64,000 nucleotides of DNA from Isoperla grammatica (taxonomy: Eukaryota > Arthropoda > Insecta > Plecoptera > Perlodidae), in assembly GCA_945910005.1 (NCBI GenBank), contig OX246743.1:43806736-43870735 (forward strand). Reading direction: 5' to 3'. A program made the translations under genes and the position numbers. The notes beneath the pieces are model-generated. The model saw only the letters and a list, made by a program, of their open reading frames with translations, was not told the DNA's origin and ran no database searches. Below are positions 49,437 to 60,900 of this stretch, piece by piece (position 1 is the stretch's first letter; each line of letters starts with the position of its first letter).

Positions 49437-49528
49437 ATAATGCCCGGGATTCGAACCCTCGCTCTGTGATGATGTATATACTGCACCATCAACATGGTAT
49501 ACGCGCGCTATCACGGACGCTACATATT
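49437..49528 (-). mobile_element. tRNA-like SINE head
   Basis: Minus strand: TAGCGTCCGTGATAGCG upstream of a perfect box B in GAGGGTTCGAATCCCGGGC. It lacks pairing arms for a functional tRNA. Probably a SINE head or tRNA pseudogene. Confidence 0.5.
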
Positions 49529-50106
49529 CACTGAAAAGCGAGTAACCTGGAAACCTGCAAAAACCCCTGCTGTTCAAAAATGTATTTCGAATTAGCGACG
49601 CAAATTTGTTCACCATAAATAAATCTTTGTGATTTCACCCCCCGTTAGTAGTCTGACTGAAACCTTTCAAACAACTCGATCAACTCTGCGCTGCGCTGCT
49701 GCATAAAGGTCTCCCCTAAAGGCTACCTACCCCACGCTATACGATATACGAGCTGGCTTGAAGTTCACGCTGATCTGATACAACCTATAATAGTACAGGC
49801 TAGCACACTGTTGGCATTTCTACCCGTCTATGGTAGTGATGTTAGTCATGTAAGCGCAGACAAAAACAATTTGCAGTCATGATTGTTAACATTTAAAATA
49901 TTTTACATCAAAATGAACTATTAGAAAGGTTTATCCTTGGTAATTTGTATTGTAAAGTCAAATACATACAGGGGTATATAAATAAATACAATAGGAGGAT
50001 GCCGAAGAAGCTAACAGACTATAAAAACTGGCTATAGGTGCTTTCGACATTAAATGAAAGTCAAAGTATTACAAAGAAGAAGAATGGCTATACATATAAT
50101 TCAGTA

Positions 50107-50226
50107 CGAACTATGAGAAACAAGTATAAGCTATGGGAATAAGAAAACATATATGATAATTGATAACTATGAGAACTATGAGAAACAAGTATAAGCTATG
50201 GGAATAAGAAAACATATATGATATAT
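50107..50226. repeat. Two-copy direct repeat, about 60 bp
   Basis: AACTATGAGAAACAAGTATA and the following GCTATGGGAATAAGAAAACA occur twice in tandem. Confidence 0.8.
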
Positions 50227-50434
50227 TCTTGGCCATCTACATGCACGTGTTTGGCACAGACTTCGATAACATTACAACCCACGCTTCTTCTATGCGAAAC
50301 TTCTGATTCTCTTTAGAGCGAATTAAAATATACGAACGAAATGCGATTACTGTGGAATTCTGTCGCAACTCACAAAGTGTCTAAACATTTCGAGCGTAAG
50401 TAAGCATCCTAAGAGACACACATATATATATAAG

Positions 50435-50623
50435 CATGTCGTCTTTGCGGTATCAAGCCCTCTCGGATGAGTGTTTGGTTCCGAAAAGAACCGGTTTACG
50501 CAACGTTTCGGCACCGTTCCATCAGAAGATGGCAGGAACGTACCTGCCGAAACGTCGAGTAAACCGATTCTTTTCAGAATCAAACACTCATCCGAGAGGG
50601 CTTGATACCGCAAAGACGACATG
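50435..50623. mobile_element. Foldback palindrome, third family
   Basis: Outer arms 50435-50477 and 50581-50623 are perfect 43-nt reverse complements, and the inner arms continue with mismatches. The inner part holds GGCAGG...CCTGCCGAAACGTCG. It has no coding capacity. A TATATA run flanks each side, so a target duplication cannot be judged. Confidence 0.85.
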
Positions 50624-51483
50624 CTCATCACCTGGAAGCCCTGAAAATCTACTCGTGAAGCAATATATATATATATATATACTACAACTATGAAGTAATA
50701 CATTATCTTAGATCCGAGAATTAGAGATTTTGTCCTATCCATATGCCCGTTGCGACGTCACGTGAATGCTCCTGTATTGTTTCTTCCTGTGATGACGTGT
50801 TATGTTACTAGAGAATACGCATTCTACTTTATTATACTTTTTAAAGTGTGTCATCGTTAAATTAAAAAGTGCAAGATCGCCATGCACGATCTGGGTATAG
50901 AGCGCTCGAGGTTCTTAAATAAAGACAGACCGGGGACCCTCTCCACGTGAAATATGTAGTTTGAACGGCGCCCAATTTTTCCCTGGCGTCCACACAGCAC
51001 ACAGGCGCGCTCTTGTTCGGGTGTGCTAATTTTAGTGCCGGGGCATTATTCAACAGTTTGTATGGCCGAGAACGCGGAAACGGCGCCGAGTATAATGACC
51101 CTGTGTAGGTATAGCCCTTTGCAATCCGCTGGCTCAGCCGTTTGGGTCTTGGGATCGATCTAGGGGAAATTGGACGACTTGATTTGGAAGCACACAGACT
51201 TAATTTTCTGAAATAATTCACACATTTGCACAGTTGTACAGGTTATACAGAGTTGAAGGTCTCAAGAGTCGCACTTATAAAAAATATATTTTTTTTAATC
51301 GATGACATACTTTTGGGTTTTGTAAAAAAAAAAAAGGCTTTCATATTTTATCTATAAGAAGAGTAGATTATCTAGATTCTAGATACTGAAAAGGTAAGAT
51401 GTGTTATAAATGCATAGGACATAAGATATATATTCTAGTATGATATTAGTTGAAAGTTTACTCTGTTCGTAAGTAAACATCCA

Positions 51484-51600
51484 ATTCATATCATACTCTA
51501 ATATAGTATTCATTCAATCAATTCGTATCATACTCTAATATAGTATTGATTCAATCAATTCATATCATTCTCCAATATAGTATTGATTCAATCAATTCAC
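51484..51600. repeat. AT-rich tandem repeat, 3 copies
   Basis: CTAATATAGTATT followed by .ATTCAATCAATTC recurs three times at about 44-bp spacing. Confidence 0.8.
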
Positions 51601-52084
51601 ATAGGTCCAGGGTGTTTTCAATGTGGGTGGGTTCGTGAACCATCCATCGTCTCTAGTACCACAACTAGAACTCTAAATCTAAAACAATTCAACACAAGTC
51701 CACGATTTACGACATTAGCAAAATGGAGTCGCGTAACATGATGAGATCTCCGTATTGTGAACGAACCGAAACAATTGCCTCGCTCGACATTATATCAGCT
51801 CTCTAACGGAAACCATAACCGAACTTCTCAGTATAACAATACCTTTACACACCTGCCCCTTCCATAACCGGAAACTCTTTTTCACTCTTAGCAAAATTCT
51901 CGGTATCGCCTTCCCTACCCTCCCCTCCCCTTCAGGGGGAAGAATAGGGATACCGGGAAATTCGTTTAACACTGTTCCACCTTTTACGATTTCCCAAACA
52001 CGCAATACGAGAGAAATTTATACCGACTGACAGGACGTTATTGAAATGCCACGTCGGGTCACGACGACACGATTCTCCAATCAC

Positions 52085-52375
52085 GCACACACTCACGCAT
52101 ACTCACGCATCATACACTCACGCACTTTTAGTATCGTCACACGCTCACACATCATACACTCACGCACTTTTAGTATCGTCAAACGCTCACACATCATACA
52201 CTCACGCACTTTTAGTATCGTCAAACGCTCACACATCATACACTCACGCACTTTTAGTATCGTCAAACGCTCACACATCATACACTCACGCACTTTTAGT
52301 ATCGTCAAACGCTCACACATCATACACTCACGCACTTTTAGTATTGCCATGCACACTCACGCATCTCACTCGTAC
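52085..52375. repeat. 42-bp tandem array, 6 copies
   Basis: CATACACTCACGCACTTTTA starts at 52111, 52153, 52195, 52237, 52279 and 52321. Because 42 is a multiple of 3, stop-free frames run through on both strands; these are not evidence of a gene. Confidence 0.92.
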
Positions 52376-52620
52376 TCACGTACGAGTCGCGTGAAGCCTA
52401 AAAAATAAAATATATTTTTGTATTTCAGCTCTTAAGTCACCGTCAAGTAAGAAAGTAAGTAAGTAAATCTTATTGACACATGGTTGAATCTTGAGTTTAG
52501 AAAACTCTTTACAGATTCCTTAACTTACATTTACAATCAAGAATTGGAATTATGTCAACTAAGTTAACTAGTTAACTTCACTAAGTTAACCTAATTATGT
52601 CAGTAACAAAGTTAAAAGAA

Positions 52621-52701
52621 GTCTTGCCCGAACCGGGATTTGAACCCTGGACCTTCTGCACTGGAAGCAGGCATGAACCCATTAGTAGACCAACGAGCCA
52701 C
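52621..52701 (-). mobile_element. tRNA-Pro-like SINE head or pseudogene
   Basis: Minus strand GGCTCGTTGGTCTA, as at the start of eukaryotic tRNA-Pro, later GGTCCAGGGTTCAAATCCCG (box B). The anticodon arm and acceptor ends do not pair, so a working tRNA is unlikely. Confidence 0.6.
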
Positions 52702-53120
52702 ATAAAAAGTAACTATAGTACAGTATAGCTATAGTTCGTGGTGACTCTTTACGTTTCGTTGTGAGGAAATCGTGGGCGGGTCCGGGAGCGCGGGTACTTA
52801 AATCAATTTACCCCCGCGCGCGTATCCGGTGACTCGCCGGTGTCGGGTTGTCAATCCGGCAAGCAGCAATGCCGAGTGACTCTCTAGTCTCTCGTCTTCG
52901 CCCAAACAGGGGAGCAAATTGGGGATTATTGATTACAAGGCTTTCAATTCTTTCACAGCAGCAGGAGGTAAAAACCCCAAGTTTCAACGCGCGGGACGAT
53001 CAGGGTGGATTCATCCAATACAAAGATCTTAGAACGGTATACAGAATGTCTTGATGATGTATCGGGGCTGCTGCCGTGATTGAGAGAGAGAAAAGCTGTT
53101 TCTCTGCTGAGCAACGACAA

Positions 53121-54425
53121 TAGGGGCCTTTACACGTACACTCTTGCGCGCGGGATTCGTTGTCGCGCGTTCTTTCCTGCAGGTAAAACTGTCCGTGTAA
53201 AGCAAATGCCTTGCAAGGGAAAGAACGTCGCGAATCATCTGAGGGTTGCGCGCGCGCAAGAGTGCAGGTAAAACTGTCCGTGTAAAGCAAATGCCTTGCA
53301 AGGGAAAGAACGTCGCGAATCATCTGAGGGTTGCGCGCGCGCAAGAGTGCAGGTAAAACTGTCCGTGTAAAGCAAATGCCTTGCAAGGGAAAGAACGTCG
53401 CGAATCATCTGAGGGTTGCGCGCGCGCAAGAGTGCAGGTTAAACTGTCCGTGTAAAAACAAGCTTGCATGGGAAAGAACGTCGTGAATCATCTGAGGGTT
53501 GCGCGCGCGCAAGAGTGCAGGTTAAACTGTCCGTGTAAAAACAAGCTTGCATGGGAAAGAACGTCGCGAATCATCTGAGGGTTGCGCGCGCGCAAGAGTG
53601 CAGGTAAAACTGTCCGTGTAAAGCAAATGCCTTGCAAGGGAAAGAACGTCGCGAATCATCTGAGGGTTGCGCGCGCGCAAGAGTGCAGGTAAAACTGTCC
53701 GTGTAAAAGCAAATGCCTTGCAAGGGAAAGAACGTCGCGAATCATCTGAGGGTTGCGCGCGCGCAAGAGTGCAGGTTTAAACTGTCCGTGTAAAAGCAAA
53801 TGCCTTGCAAGGGAAAGAACGTCGCGAATCATCTGAGGGTTGCGCACGCGCAAGAGTGCAGGTAAAACTGTCCGTGTAAAAGCAAATGCCTTGCAAGGGA
53901 AAGAACGTCGCGAATCATCTGAGGGTTGCGCGCGCGCAAGAGTGCAGGTAAAACTGTCCGTGTAAAGCAAATGCCTTGCAAGGGAAAGAACGTCGCGAAT
54001 CATCTGAGGGTTGCGCGCGCGCAAGAGTGCAGGTAAAACTGTCCGTGTAAAAGCAAATGCCTTGCAAGGGAAAGAACGTCGCGAATCATCTGAAGGTTGC
54101 GCGCGCGCAAGAGTGCAGGTAAAACTGTCCGTGTAAAAGCAAGCTTGCATGGGAAAGAACGTCGTGAATCGTCTGAACACTCCGAACACTCCACGCGCCT
54201 CGCAAAAGTGTGGCAAAGACGAAGGAATTGACATTTACACGCACACTCTTGAACGCGCGCTTTCGTTTCCCTGCGGAGCGTGCGCGCGCAAGAGTGTGAT
54301 GCAGTTTTAGACACCTGCACACTCTTGCGCGGCGCTACAACCCACGGTTTTGCGCGCGGCCTTTCCTTCGTGAAAGAACGCGACACGCAAGCGTGCGCGC
54401 AAGAGTGTACGTGTAAAGGCCGCTA
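53121..54425. mobile_element. CG-rich element with 31-nt inverted ends and an internal 85-bp array
   Basis: 53125-53151 and 54395-54421 are perfect 27-nt reverse complements (GGCCTTTACACGTACACTCT...), extended outward to TAGS at 53121 and 54425. Between them are 12 copies of an 85-bp unit and several extra direct and inverted pieces of the end sequence. TAG...CTA termini recall hAT elements, but the flanking 8-mers (AACGACAA and ATGATCCA) do not match, so no target duplication supports this. Confidence 0.7.
53152..54180. repeat. 85-bp CG-rich tandem array, 12 copies
   Basis: The landmark TCATCTGAGGG recurs at 53235, 53320, 53405, 53488, 53571, 53656, 53742, 53829, 53915, 54000 and 54086 (the last as TCATCTGAAGG), with a final diverged copy near 54169; steps are 83-87 bp. 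Each unit has an alternating GCGCGCGCGC run and a GTCCGTGTAAA piece related to the inverted ends. Minus-strand ORFs through it are repeat artefacts. Confidence 0.92.
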
Positions 54426-54780
54426 ATGATCCAGCATACTAAGGCCCGCGGTATTATGAGTAGATGATACAAATTTAATAGGAGTTAATAAGCTATTATT
54501 GGGTGGATATTAAGGCTTCTGATTGGTGAAAACAAGTTATTAGCTACTAACTTTTGTTTTTGGAAAAATACATAATAGGTCTACATAAACATAATGTCAA
54601 GCTATTAGATTAGTGTAATTATAGTGTTATTAGTGTCAGTATAGTGTTACACAAGGAATTAGGTATAGTGCTTTTAATTACTGCCATGCATTACCATATT
54701 TTCCAAAGCTACTTCGATGAAATTTCAGAATAACATTTTAATTATAATTAAAAGTTTTGCAAACCAAGTTAACAAAGTTT

Positions 54781-54857
54781 GTGTGGCTTGTTGGTCGTGA
54801 GGTATATTCCCGCTTCCAACGTAGGAGGTCAAGGGTTCGATTCCTCGTCAGTGCTGG
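54781..54857 (+). mobile_element. tRNA-Pro-like SINE head
   Basis: TGGCTTGTTGGTCGTGAGG (box A region, tRNA-Pro-like) and AAGGGTTCGATTCCTCG with a canonical box B. The sequence that follows, to about 55045, is A/T-rich and ends near AATAAACG; it may be the SINE body. Confidence 0.6.
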
Positions 54858-55045
54858 AGGGGTGTTTTAACTATACGGAGATTGACTTTAATCTCAATGA
54901 TACTGGATGGTGTTTACTTTGAATCCGTCATATCCACGAAGCACAATCATATAATACATCAATGTGAAACACAAGTTCTTGTAACTGTGTATAGGCAGTA
55001 AATATTTATTTTGTAATTAATTAACTAATTGCAAAATAAACGTCT

Positions 55046-56420
55046 TTCAACCTAGAATCGCCGGGGCTCCCTCGGCCCAAGGTCAGCAAGACAGTGTCCA
55101 TGAATGGGGGCGCTGAGGAAGGGCAGACCTACCTCCCCCCTCCTCCCACCCTCCCCGCGGGCGCCACCTCAACTACTTACTTTGCATCGGCTCCCCGTCA
55201 ACAGGGACGAAGCTGCATGGGGGATAATTAAAACTTTGCAATTTCCTGTGTGGAGCCCCGGAAACAAACTCACTTTCCACTCTAACGAGCGCCACAGGTC
55301 GCATTGCCTTCTGGGGGGGGGGGGGGGGGGTAACCTCCACGCTAGAGCAGCGTTGTCTATATTGATTGGTTTCTACACGCGATTGAAACAAATTAAGCTA
55401 AACTTCAAAAAAAAAAAATCATTCTGTACACCCACTCAGTTAATATAGAAATGATTTTCAGTGGGCGCATTATATTTTATTAATTTGAACTACTTTTGAT
55501 TTCTGATTTTTTTTAATTTCTATGTCCTCATTTGACATTGATTAATTTCCATCGATATCGATGTTAGATTTAATACATCGATTTCCACCCTTAAAAAAAT
55601 ATACGTTATTTTTTTACGATAGCGATTATATTTTCTGTAATATCTCCGGCATTGCATGGACGTCGGTTATAGTTGTGTAGGCCTCTAGTTGCGTCTTAGG
55701 GCGATGAGTGAGTGAGTGAGAGCGGGTCATGGGTCACCTGGTCACGAGTAAAGGGTCTCTCTCTTCCATCAGTCTCCAACTATCGACCCCAGATGTCACA
55801 GTCACACCTAACCACACCCAACCGCAATAGCCGGCCTGTTTATATACCTACACACGCAGGAAACTTGCCAAACTAGTCTTTTGTTTTATGTTGCTTTTTA
55901 ATCGATTGTTTTCTCAACAAAAAATTTCTAAATTTGTCTAGATGAAACGATGTGTTAAATATAAAAAAAAATAGATACAAACATGGACATACCGAATTAT
56001 TGCATGATTGTGCTCTTCCTTCAAGCATATCGTAAATATACGCATATGTCGGGGTTTGAAAGGTAAATTCGAGTTTTATGGATAAAAATGTATGGAGATA
56101 AAGAGTTGACTCCGTACAGGTCCTGAGCATGTATCGGAAAACAACAGTTCCACATATAAAATAAATTGAATAAACGAAGGATGACAAACTCCATATCGCC
56201 TTATGAATAGAGGTGTTTGTAAATGGTGTTATTTTTTCTTAAATTTCGTTTATAGATTTAATAATTTCGATGTTATGGCGGTGTTATGATTTTTGGGAGA
56301 TTTTCTACAGTAAATTTCACCAGAAACATGTTTAAATTAAAAAGGAATTTTAAAGTGATTTAATTTATTTGAATTGTATGAACAAACTAGTACTAGTAAA
56401 TACGAAGTGTATTAACATTA
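55046..56420. other. No gene seen
   Basis: A GC-rich patch at 55050-55330 ends in a run of 18 G (55313-55330). A minus-strand GCAAA|GTAAGT there looks like a donor but no coding match to the missing FAM135 start is found. The rest is AT-rich. Confidence 0.5.
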
Positions 56421-56424
56421 GGGA

Positions 56425-58397
56425 CATTACAAGACTGTACCTTCGTTGAACAGAGCAATGTGCCTGTCTACCACAAAGTAAAACAGAACGACAAGTCCGG
56501 CTGTCCGGGTTGTTACGAAACAAGCGTACATGGCTTTATTAGTCATAGGAGGATGCACAGTAGAAACATTACAAGACTGTACCTTCGTTGAACAGAGCAA
56601 TGTGACTGTCTACCACAAAGTAAAACAGAACGACAAGTCCGGCTGTCCGGGTTGTTACGAAACAAGCGTACATGGCTTTATAGTCATAGGAGGATGCACA
56701 GTAGAAACATAACAAGACTGTACCCTCGTTGAACAGAGCAATGTGCCTGTCTACCACAAAGTAAAACAGAACGACAAGTCCGGCTGTCCGGGTTGTTACG
56801 AAACAAGCGTACATGGCTTTATAGTCATAGGAGGATGCACAGTAGAAACATAACAAGACTGTACCCTCGTTGAACAGAGCAATGAGACTGTCTTACCACA
56901 AAGTAAAACAGAACGACAAGTCCAGCTGTCCGGGTTGTTACGAAACAAGCGTACATGGCTTTATAGTCATAGGAGGATGCACAGTAGAAACAAAACAAGA
57001 CTGTACCTTCGTTAAACAGAGCAATGTGACTGTCTACCACAAAGTAAAACAGAACGACAAGTCCGGCTGTCCGGGTTGTTACGAAACAAGCGTACATGGC
57101 TTTATAGTCATAGGAGGATGCACAGTAGAAACATAACAAGACTGTACCTTCGTTGAACAGAGCAATGTGACTGTCTACCACAAAGTAAAACAGAACGACA
57201 AGTCCGGATGTCCGGGTTGTTACGAAACAAGCGTATATGGCTTTATAGTCATAGGAGGATGCACAGTAGAAACATAACAAGACTGTACCTTCGTTAAACA
57301 GAGCAATGTGACTGTCTACCACAAAGTAAAACAGAACGACAAGTCCGGCTGTCCGGGTTGTTACGAAACAAGCATACATGGCTTTATAGTCATAGGAGGA
57401 TCACAGTAGAAACATAACAAGACTGTACCTTCGTTAAACAGAGCAATGTGACTGTCTACCACAAAGTAAAACAGAACGACAAGTCCGGCTGTCCGGGTTG
57501 TTACGAAACAAGCGTACATGGCTTTATAGTCATAGGACATTGAACAGTAGAAACATAACAAGACTGTACCTTCGTTGAACAGAGCAATGTGACTGTCTAC
57601 CACAAAGTAAAACAGAACGACAAGTCCGGCTGTCCGGGTTGTTACGAAACAAGCGTACATGGCTTTATAGTCATAGGAGGATGCACAGTAGAAACATAAC
57701 AAGACTGTACCTTCGTTAAACAGAGCAATGTGACTGTCTACCACAAAGTAAAACAGAACGACAAGTCCGGCTGTCCGGGTTGTTACGAAACAAGCGTACA
57801 TGGCTTTATGGTCATAAGAGGATGCACAGTACAAACATTACAAGACTGTACCTTCGTTAAACAGAGCAATGTGACTGTCTACCACAAAGTAAAACAGAAC
57901 GACAAGTCCGGCTGTCCGGGTTGTTACGAAACAAGCGTACATGGCTTTATGGTCATAAGAGGATGCACAGTACAAACATTACAAGACTGTACCTTCGTTA
58001 AACAGAGCAATGTGACTGTCTACCACAAAGTAAAACAGAACGACAAGTCCGGCTGTCCGGGTTGTTACGAAACAAGCGTACATGGCTTTATAGTCATAGA
58101 AGGATGCACAGTAGAAACATAACAAGACTGTACCTTCGTTGAACAGAGCAATGTGACTGTCTACCACCAAGTAAAACAGAGCGACAAGTCCGGCTGTCCG
58201 GGTTGTTACGAAACAAGCGTACATGGCTTTATAGTCATAGAAGGATGCACAGTAGAAACATAACAAGACTGTACCTTCGTTGAACAGAGCAATGTGACTG
58301 TCTACCACAAAGTAAAACAGAACGACAAGTCCGGCTGTCCGGGTTGTTACGAAACAAGCGTACATGGCTTTATAGTCATAGGAGGATGCACAGTAGG
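56425..58397. repeat. 141-bp tandem array, 14 copies
   Basis: AAGACTGTACC recurs at 56431, 56573, 56714, 56855, 56997, 57138, 57279, 57419, 57560, 57701, 57842, 57983, 58124 and 58265, at 140-142-bp steps. Units contain GTCCGGCTGTCCGGGTTGTT. The unit is 47 codons, so long stop-free frames appear on both strands. The 140- and 142-bp units break them and no start or splice context is seen. Confidence 0.95.
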
Positions 58398-59584
58398 GAT
58401 TACCATTACCTGTGTTTTTCTAGTGTCTTAACGGTCGAATTAAAGGCGGCAATCACAACACATAAGAATCTTCTTGTCCGTCACGTAAAATCCCTCAGAA
58501 TTGTACTCGTTTTCTCCGCTTGACACCGAATTTCAGCAAAAATAAATCGTTGATCTTATTAACGAAATCATTATTACAATGAAAAAATATTAGGTCCCCA
58601 CGATTGTGCTGTAATGACGTTTGACTGTAATAATAAATTTAAATTTCTTAAAAAAATTTATAATACATTATAAACAGTCGAGGTTTCGTGAAATTTTGCT
58701 CTTTAATAGAAATTTCGATGTTATGACTGGAAATTAACAGATTTCGCGAATTTTCGCGGTGAAATTTTGTTGTTTTTAAGGTAGCTATCCACAGATATAC
58801 ACTTTGTTTATCTCTCCCTTCTTTATCTAAACTTTTCGCGATTTCGCGGTCCGCGATAAACAAACACCTCTACTTATGAAACATTAAAGCAGTATTAAAA
58901 ATATACATATAGGTGTGGGCGTGTGTGTTGACATATTGTGTTTCACTATAGATGTTTCGCAAGAAATGCTTTTGCTCACCTCTACGCCAATATTGTTCTC
59001 TTTCATTTCCTACATGATTGTAATAGCTTAAGACCTGATGCTCATATTATTAGCTAAAAAATATGTATTTAAACATCAATTGTACAATTAGAAATAATAA
59101 TTGATAGTTAAAATAATTTGTAAGTATATTGTATATTTAATTGATAGTAATAATAAGATAGTAGTTTAAGTGTATGTATGTATGACAATAATAGCTGGTG
59201 AAGCTAAATAAACACAATCTTAATCTTAATCTTAACCTCACTGAACCTCACCACACAACACATTTGCAAACACTCTGAATTTCGAAAACAATTTCCAGTA
59301 TAATTACTCATTCCGATCGTAGTATACGTAGCACCTACACTTTGTTTAATTGGACATGTATTATCGCGAGCGGTGTTTATAAAGAGTTGCAGATTACAGG
59401 AGAAGGGGGTGAGGGGTTAAGAACTACCCTTCGTGTGTTCCAAGACCGACGGAAAGACCTGTAAGCGAAGCCTGAATGAGAATATATCGTGTTACCTATA
59501 TAGGGGGTCTCAACAATCTATCGTCGTATGTTAAACAGGCACAGATTAGCATATACTACTGTGCGGACGGCGGGAATGCTCATT
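58398..59584. other. No gene seen; possible retroposon tail
   Basis: AT-rich. At 59190-59235 CTAAATAAACACAATCTTAATC and further CTTAAT units resemble a retroposon 3' tail. Confidence 0.4.
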
Positions 59585-60900
59585 CTATACGGATTAAACT
59601 ATACTCAGGACTGAAAGTAGGTGAGGTAGAACAATGAGGTGTACCTATACGGATTAAACTATACCCAGGACTGAAAGTAGGTGAGGTAGAACAATGAGGT
59701 GTACCTATACGGATTAAACTATACCCAGGACTGAAAGTAGGTGAGGTAGAACAATGAGGTGTACCTATACGGATTAAACTATACCCAGGACTGAAAGTAG
59801 GTGAGGTAGAACAATGAGGTGTACCTATACGGATTAAACTATACTCAGGACTGAAATTAGGTGAGGTAGAACAATGAGGTGTACCTATACGGATTAAACT
59901 ATACCCAGGACTGAAAGTAGGTGAGGTAGAACAATGAGGTGTACCTATACGGATTAAACTATACCCAGGACTGAAAGTAGGTGAGGTAGAACAATGAGGT
60001 GTACCTATACGGATTAAACTATACCCTGGACTGAAAGTAGGTGAGGTAGAACAATGAGGTGTACCTATACGGATTAAACTATACCCAGGACTGAAAGTAG
60101 GTGAGGTAGAACAATGAGGTGTACCTATACGGATTAAACTATACCCAGGACTGAAAGTAGGTGAGGTAGAACAATGAGGTGTATCTATACGGATTAAACT
60201 ATACTCAGGACTGAAAGTAGGTGAGGTAGAACAATGAGGTGTACCTATACGGATTAAACTATACACAGGACTGAAAGTAGGTGAGGTAAAACAATGAGGT
60301 GTACCTATACGGATTAAACTATACCCAGGACTGAAAGTAGGTGAGGTAGAACAATGAGGTGTACCTATACGGATTAAACTATACACAGGACTGAAAGTAG
60401 GTGAGGTAAAACAATGAGGTGTACCTATACGGATTAAACTATACCCAGGACTGAAAGTAGGTGAGGTAGAACAATGAGGTGTACCTATACGGATTAAACT
60501 ATACCCAGGACTGAAAGTAGGTGAGGTAGAACAATGAGGTGTACCTATACGGATTAAACTATACCCAGGACTGAAAGTAGGTGAGGTAGAACAATGAGGT
60601 GTACCTATACGGATTAAACTATACCCAGGACTGAAAGTAGGTGAGGTAGAACAATGAGGTGTACCTATACGGATTAAACTATACCCAGGACTGAAAGTAG
60701 GTGAGGTAGAACAATGAGGTGTACCTATACGGATTAAACTATACCCAGGACTGAAAGTAGGTGAGGTAGAACAATGAGGTGTACCTATACGGATTAAACT
60801 ATACCCAGGACTGAAAGTAGGTGAGGTAGAACAATGAGTGTACCTATACGGATTAAACTATACTCAGGACTGAAATTAGGTGAGGTAGAATAATGAGGTG
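59585..60900. repeat. 60-bp tandem array, 22 copies
   Basis: CTATACGGATTAAACTATAC recurs every 60 bp from 59585, with a single 1-bp deletion near 60838. Units differ only at a few bases (CCCAGG/CTCAGG/ACAGG, GTAGAA/GTAAAA). The minus strand reads as a 20-residue repeat (YSLIRIGTPHCSTSPTFSPG) for 268 codons because 60 is a multiple of 3. I treat this as non-coding. Confidence 0.95.

Noticed and set aside
53656..54386. Minus-strand open frames of 192 and 128 codons
   Set aside because: Read-through of the 85-bp CG-rich array; the frame rotates with unit length and no protein family is recognised.
53121..54425. hAT transposon assignment for the CG-rich element
   Set aside because: Ends start with TAG/CTA, but the 8-bp flanks differ and no transposase remnant is present, so the superfamily is left open.
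52621..54857. Functional tRNA genes at 52621 and 54781 (and at 49437 and in the 1.66-kb units)
   Set aside because: Box A and B are present but the acceptor and anticodon arms do not pair, so I call SINE heads or pseudogenes.
55050..55330. First exon of FAM135 on the minus strand (donor-like GCAAA|GTAAGT in a GC-rich patch)
   Set aside because: The coding frame before it bears no resemblance to the expected N-terminus and the phase is wrong for the next exon.
56825..57834. Minus-strand open frames of 184 and 157 codons
   Set aside because: Both lie within the 141-bp array and are broken wherever a unit is 140 or 142 bp.
59580..60386. 268-codon open frame on the minus strand with a 20-residue repeat
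   Set aside because: It is the 60-bp tandem array read through. The unit length is a multiple of three, it has no ATG start or gene context, and other frames are also open in parts.
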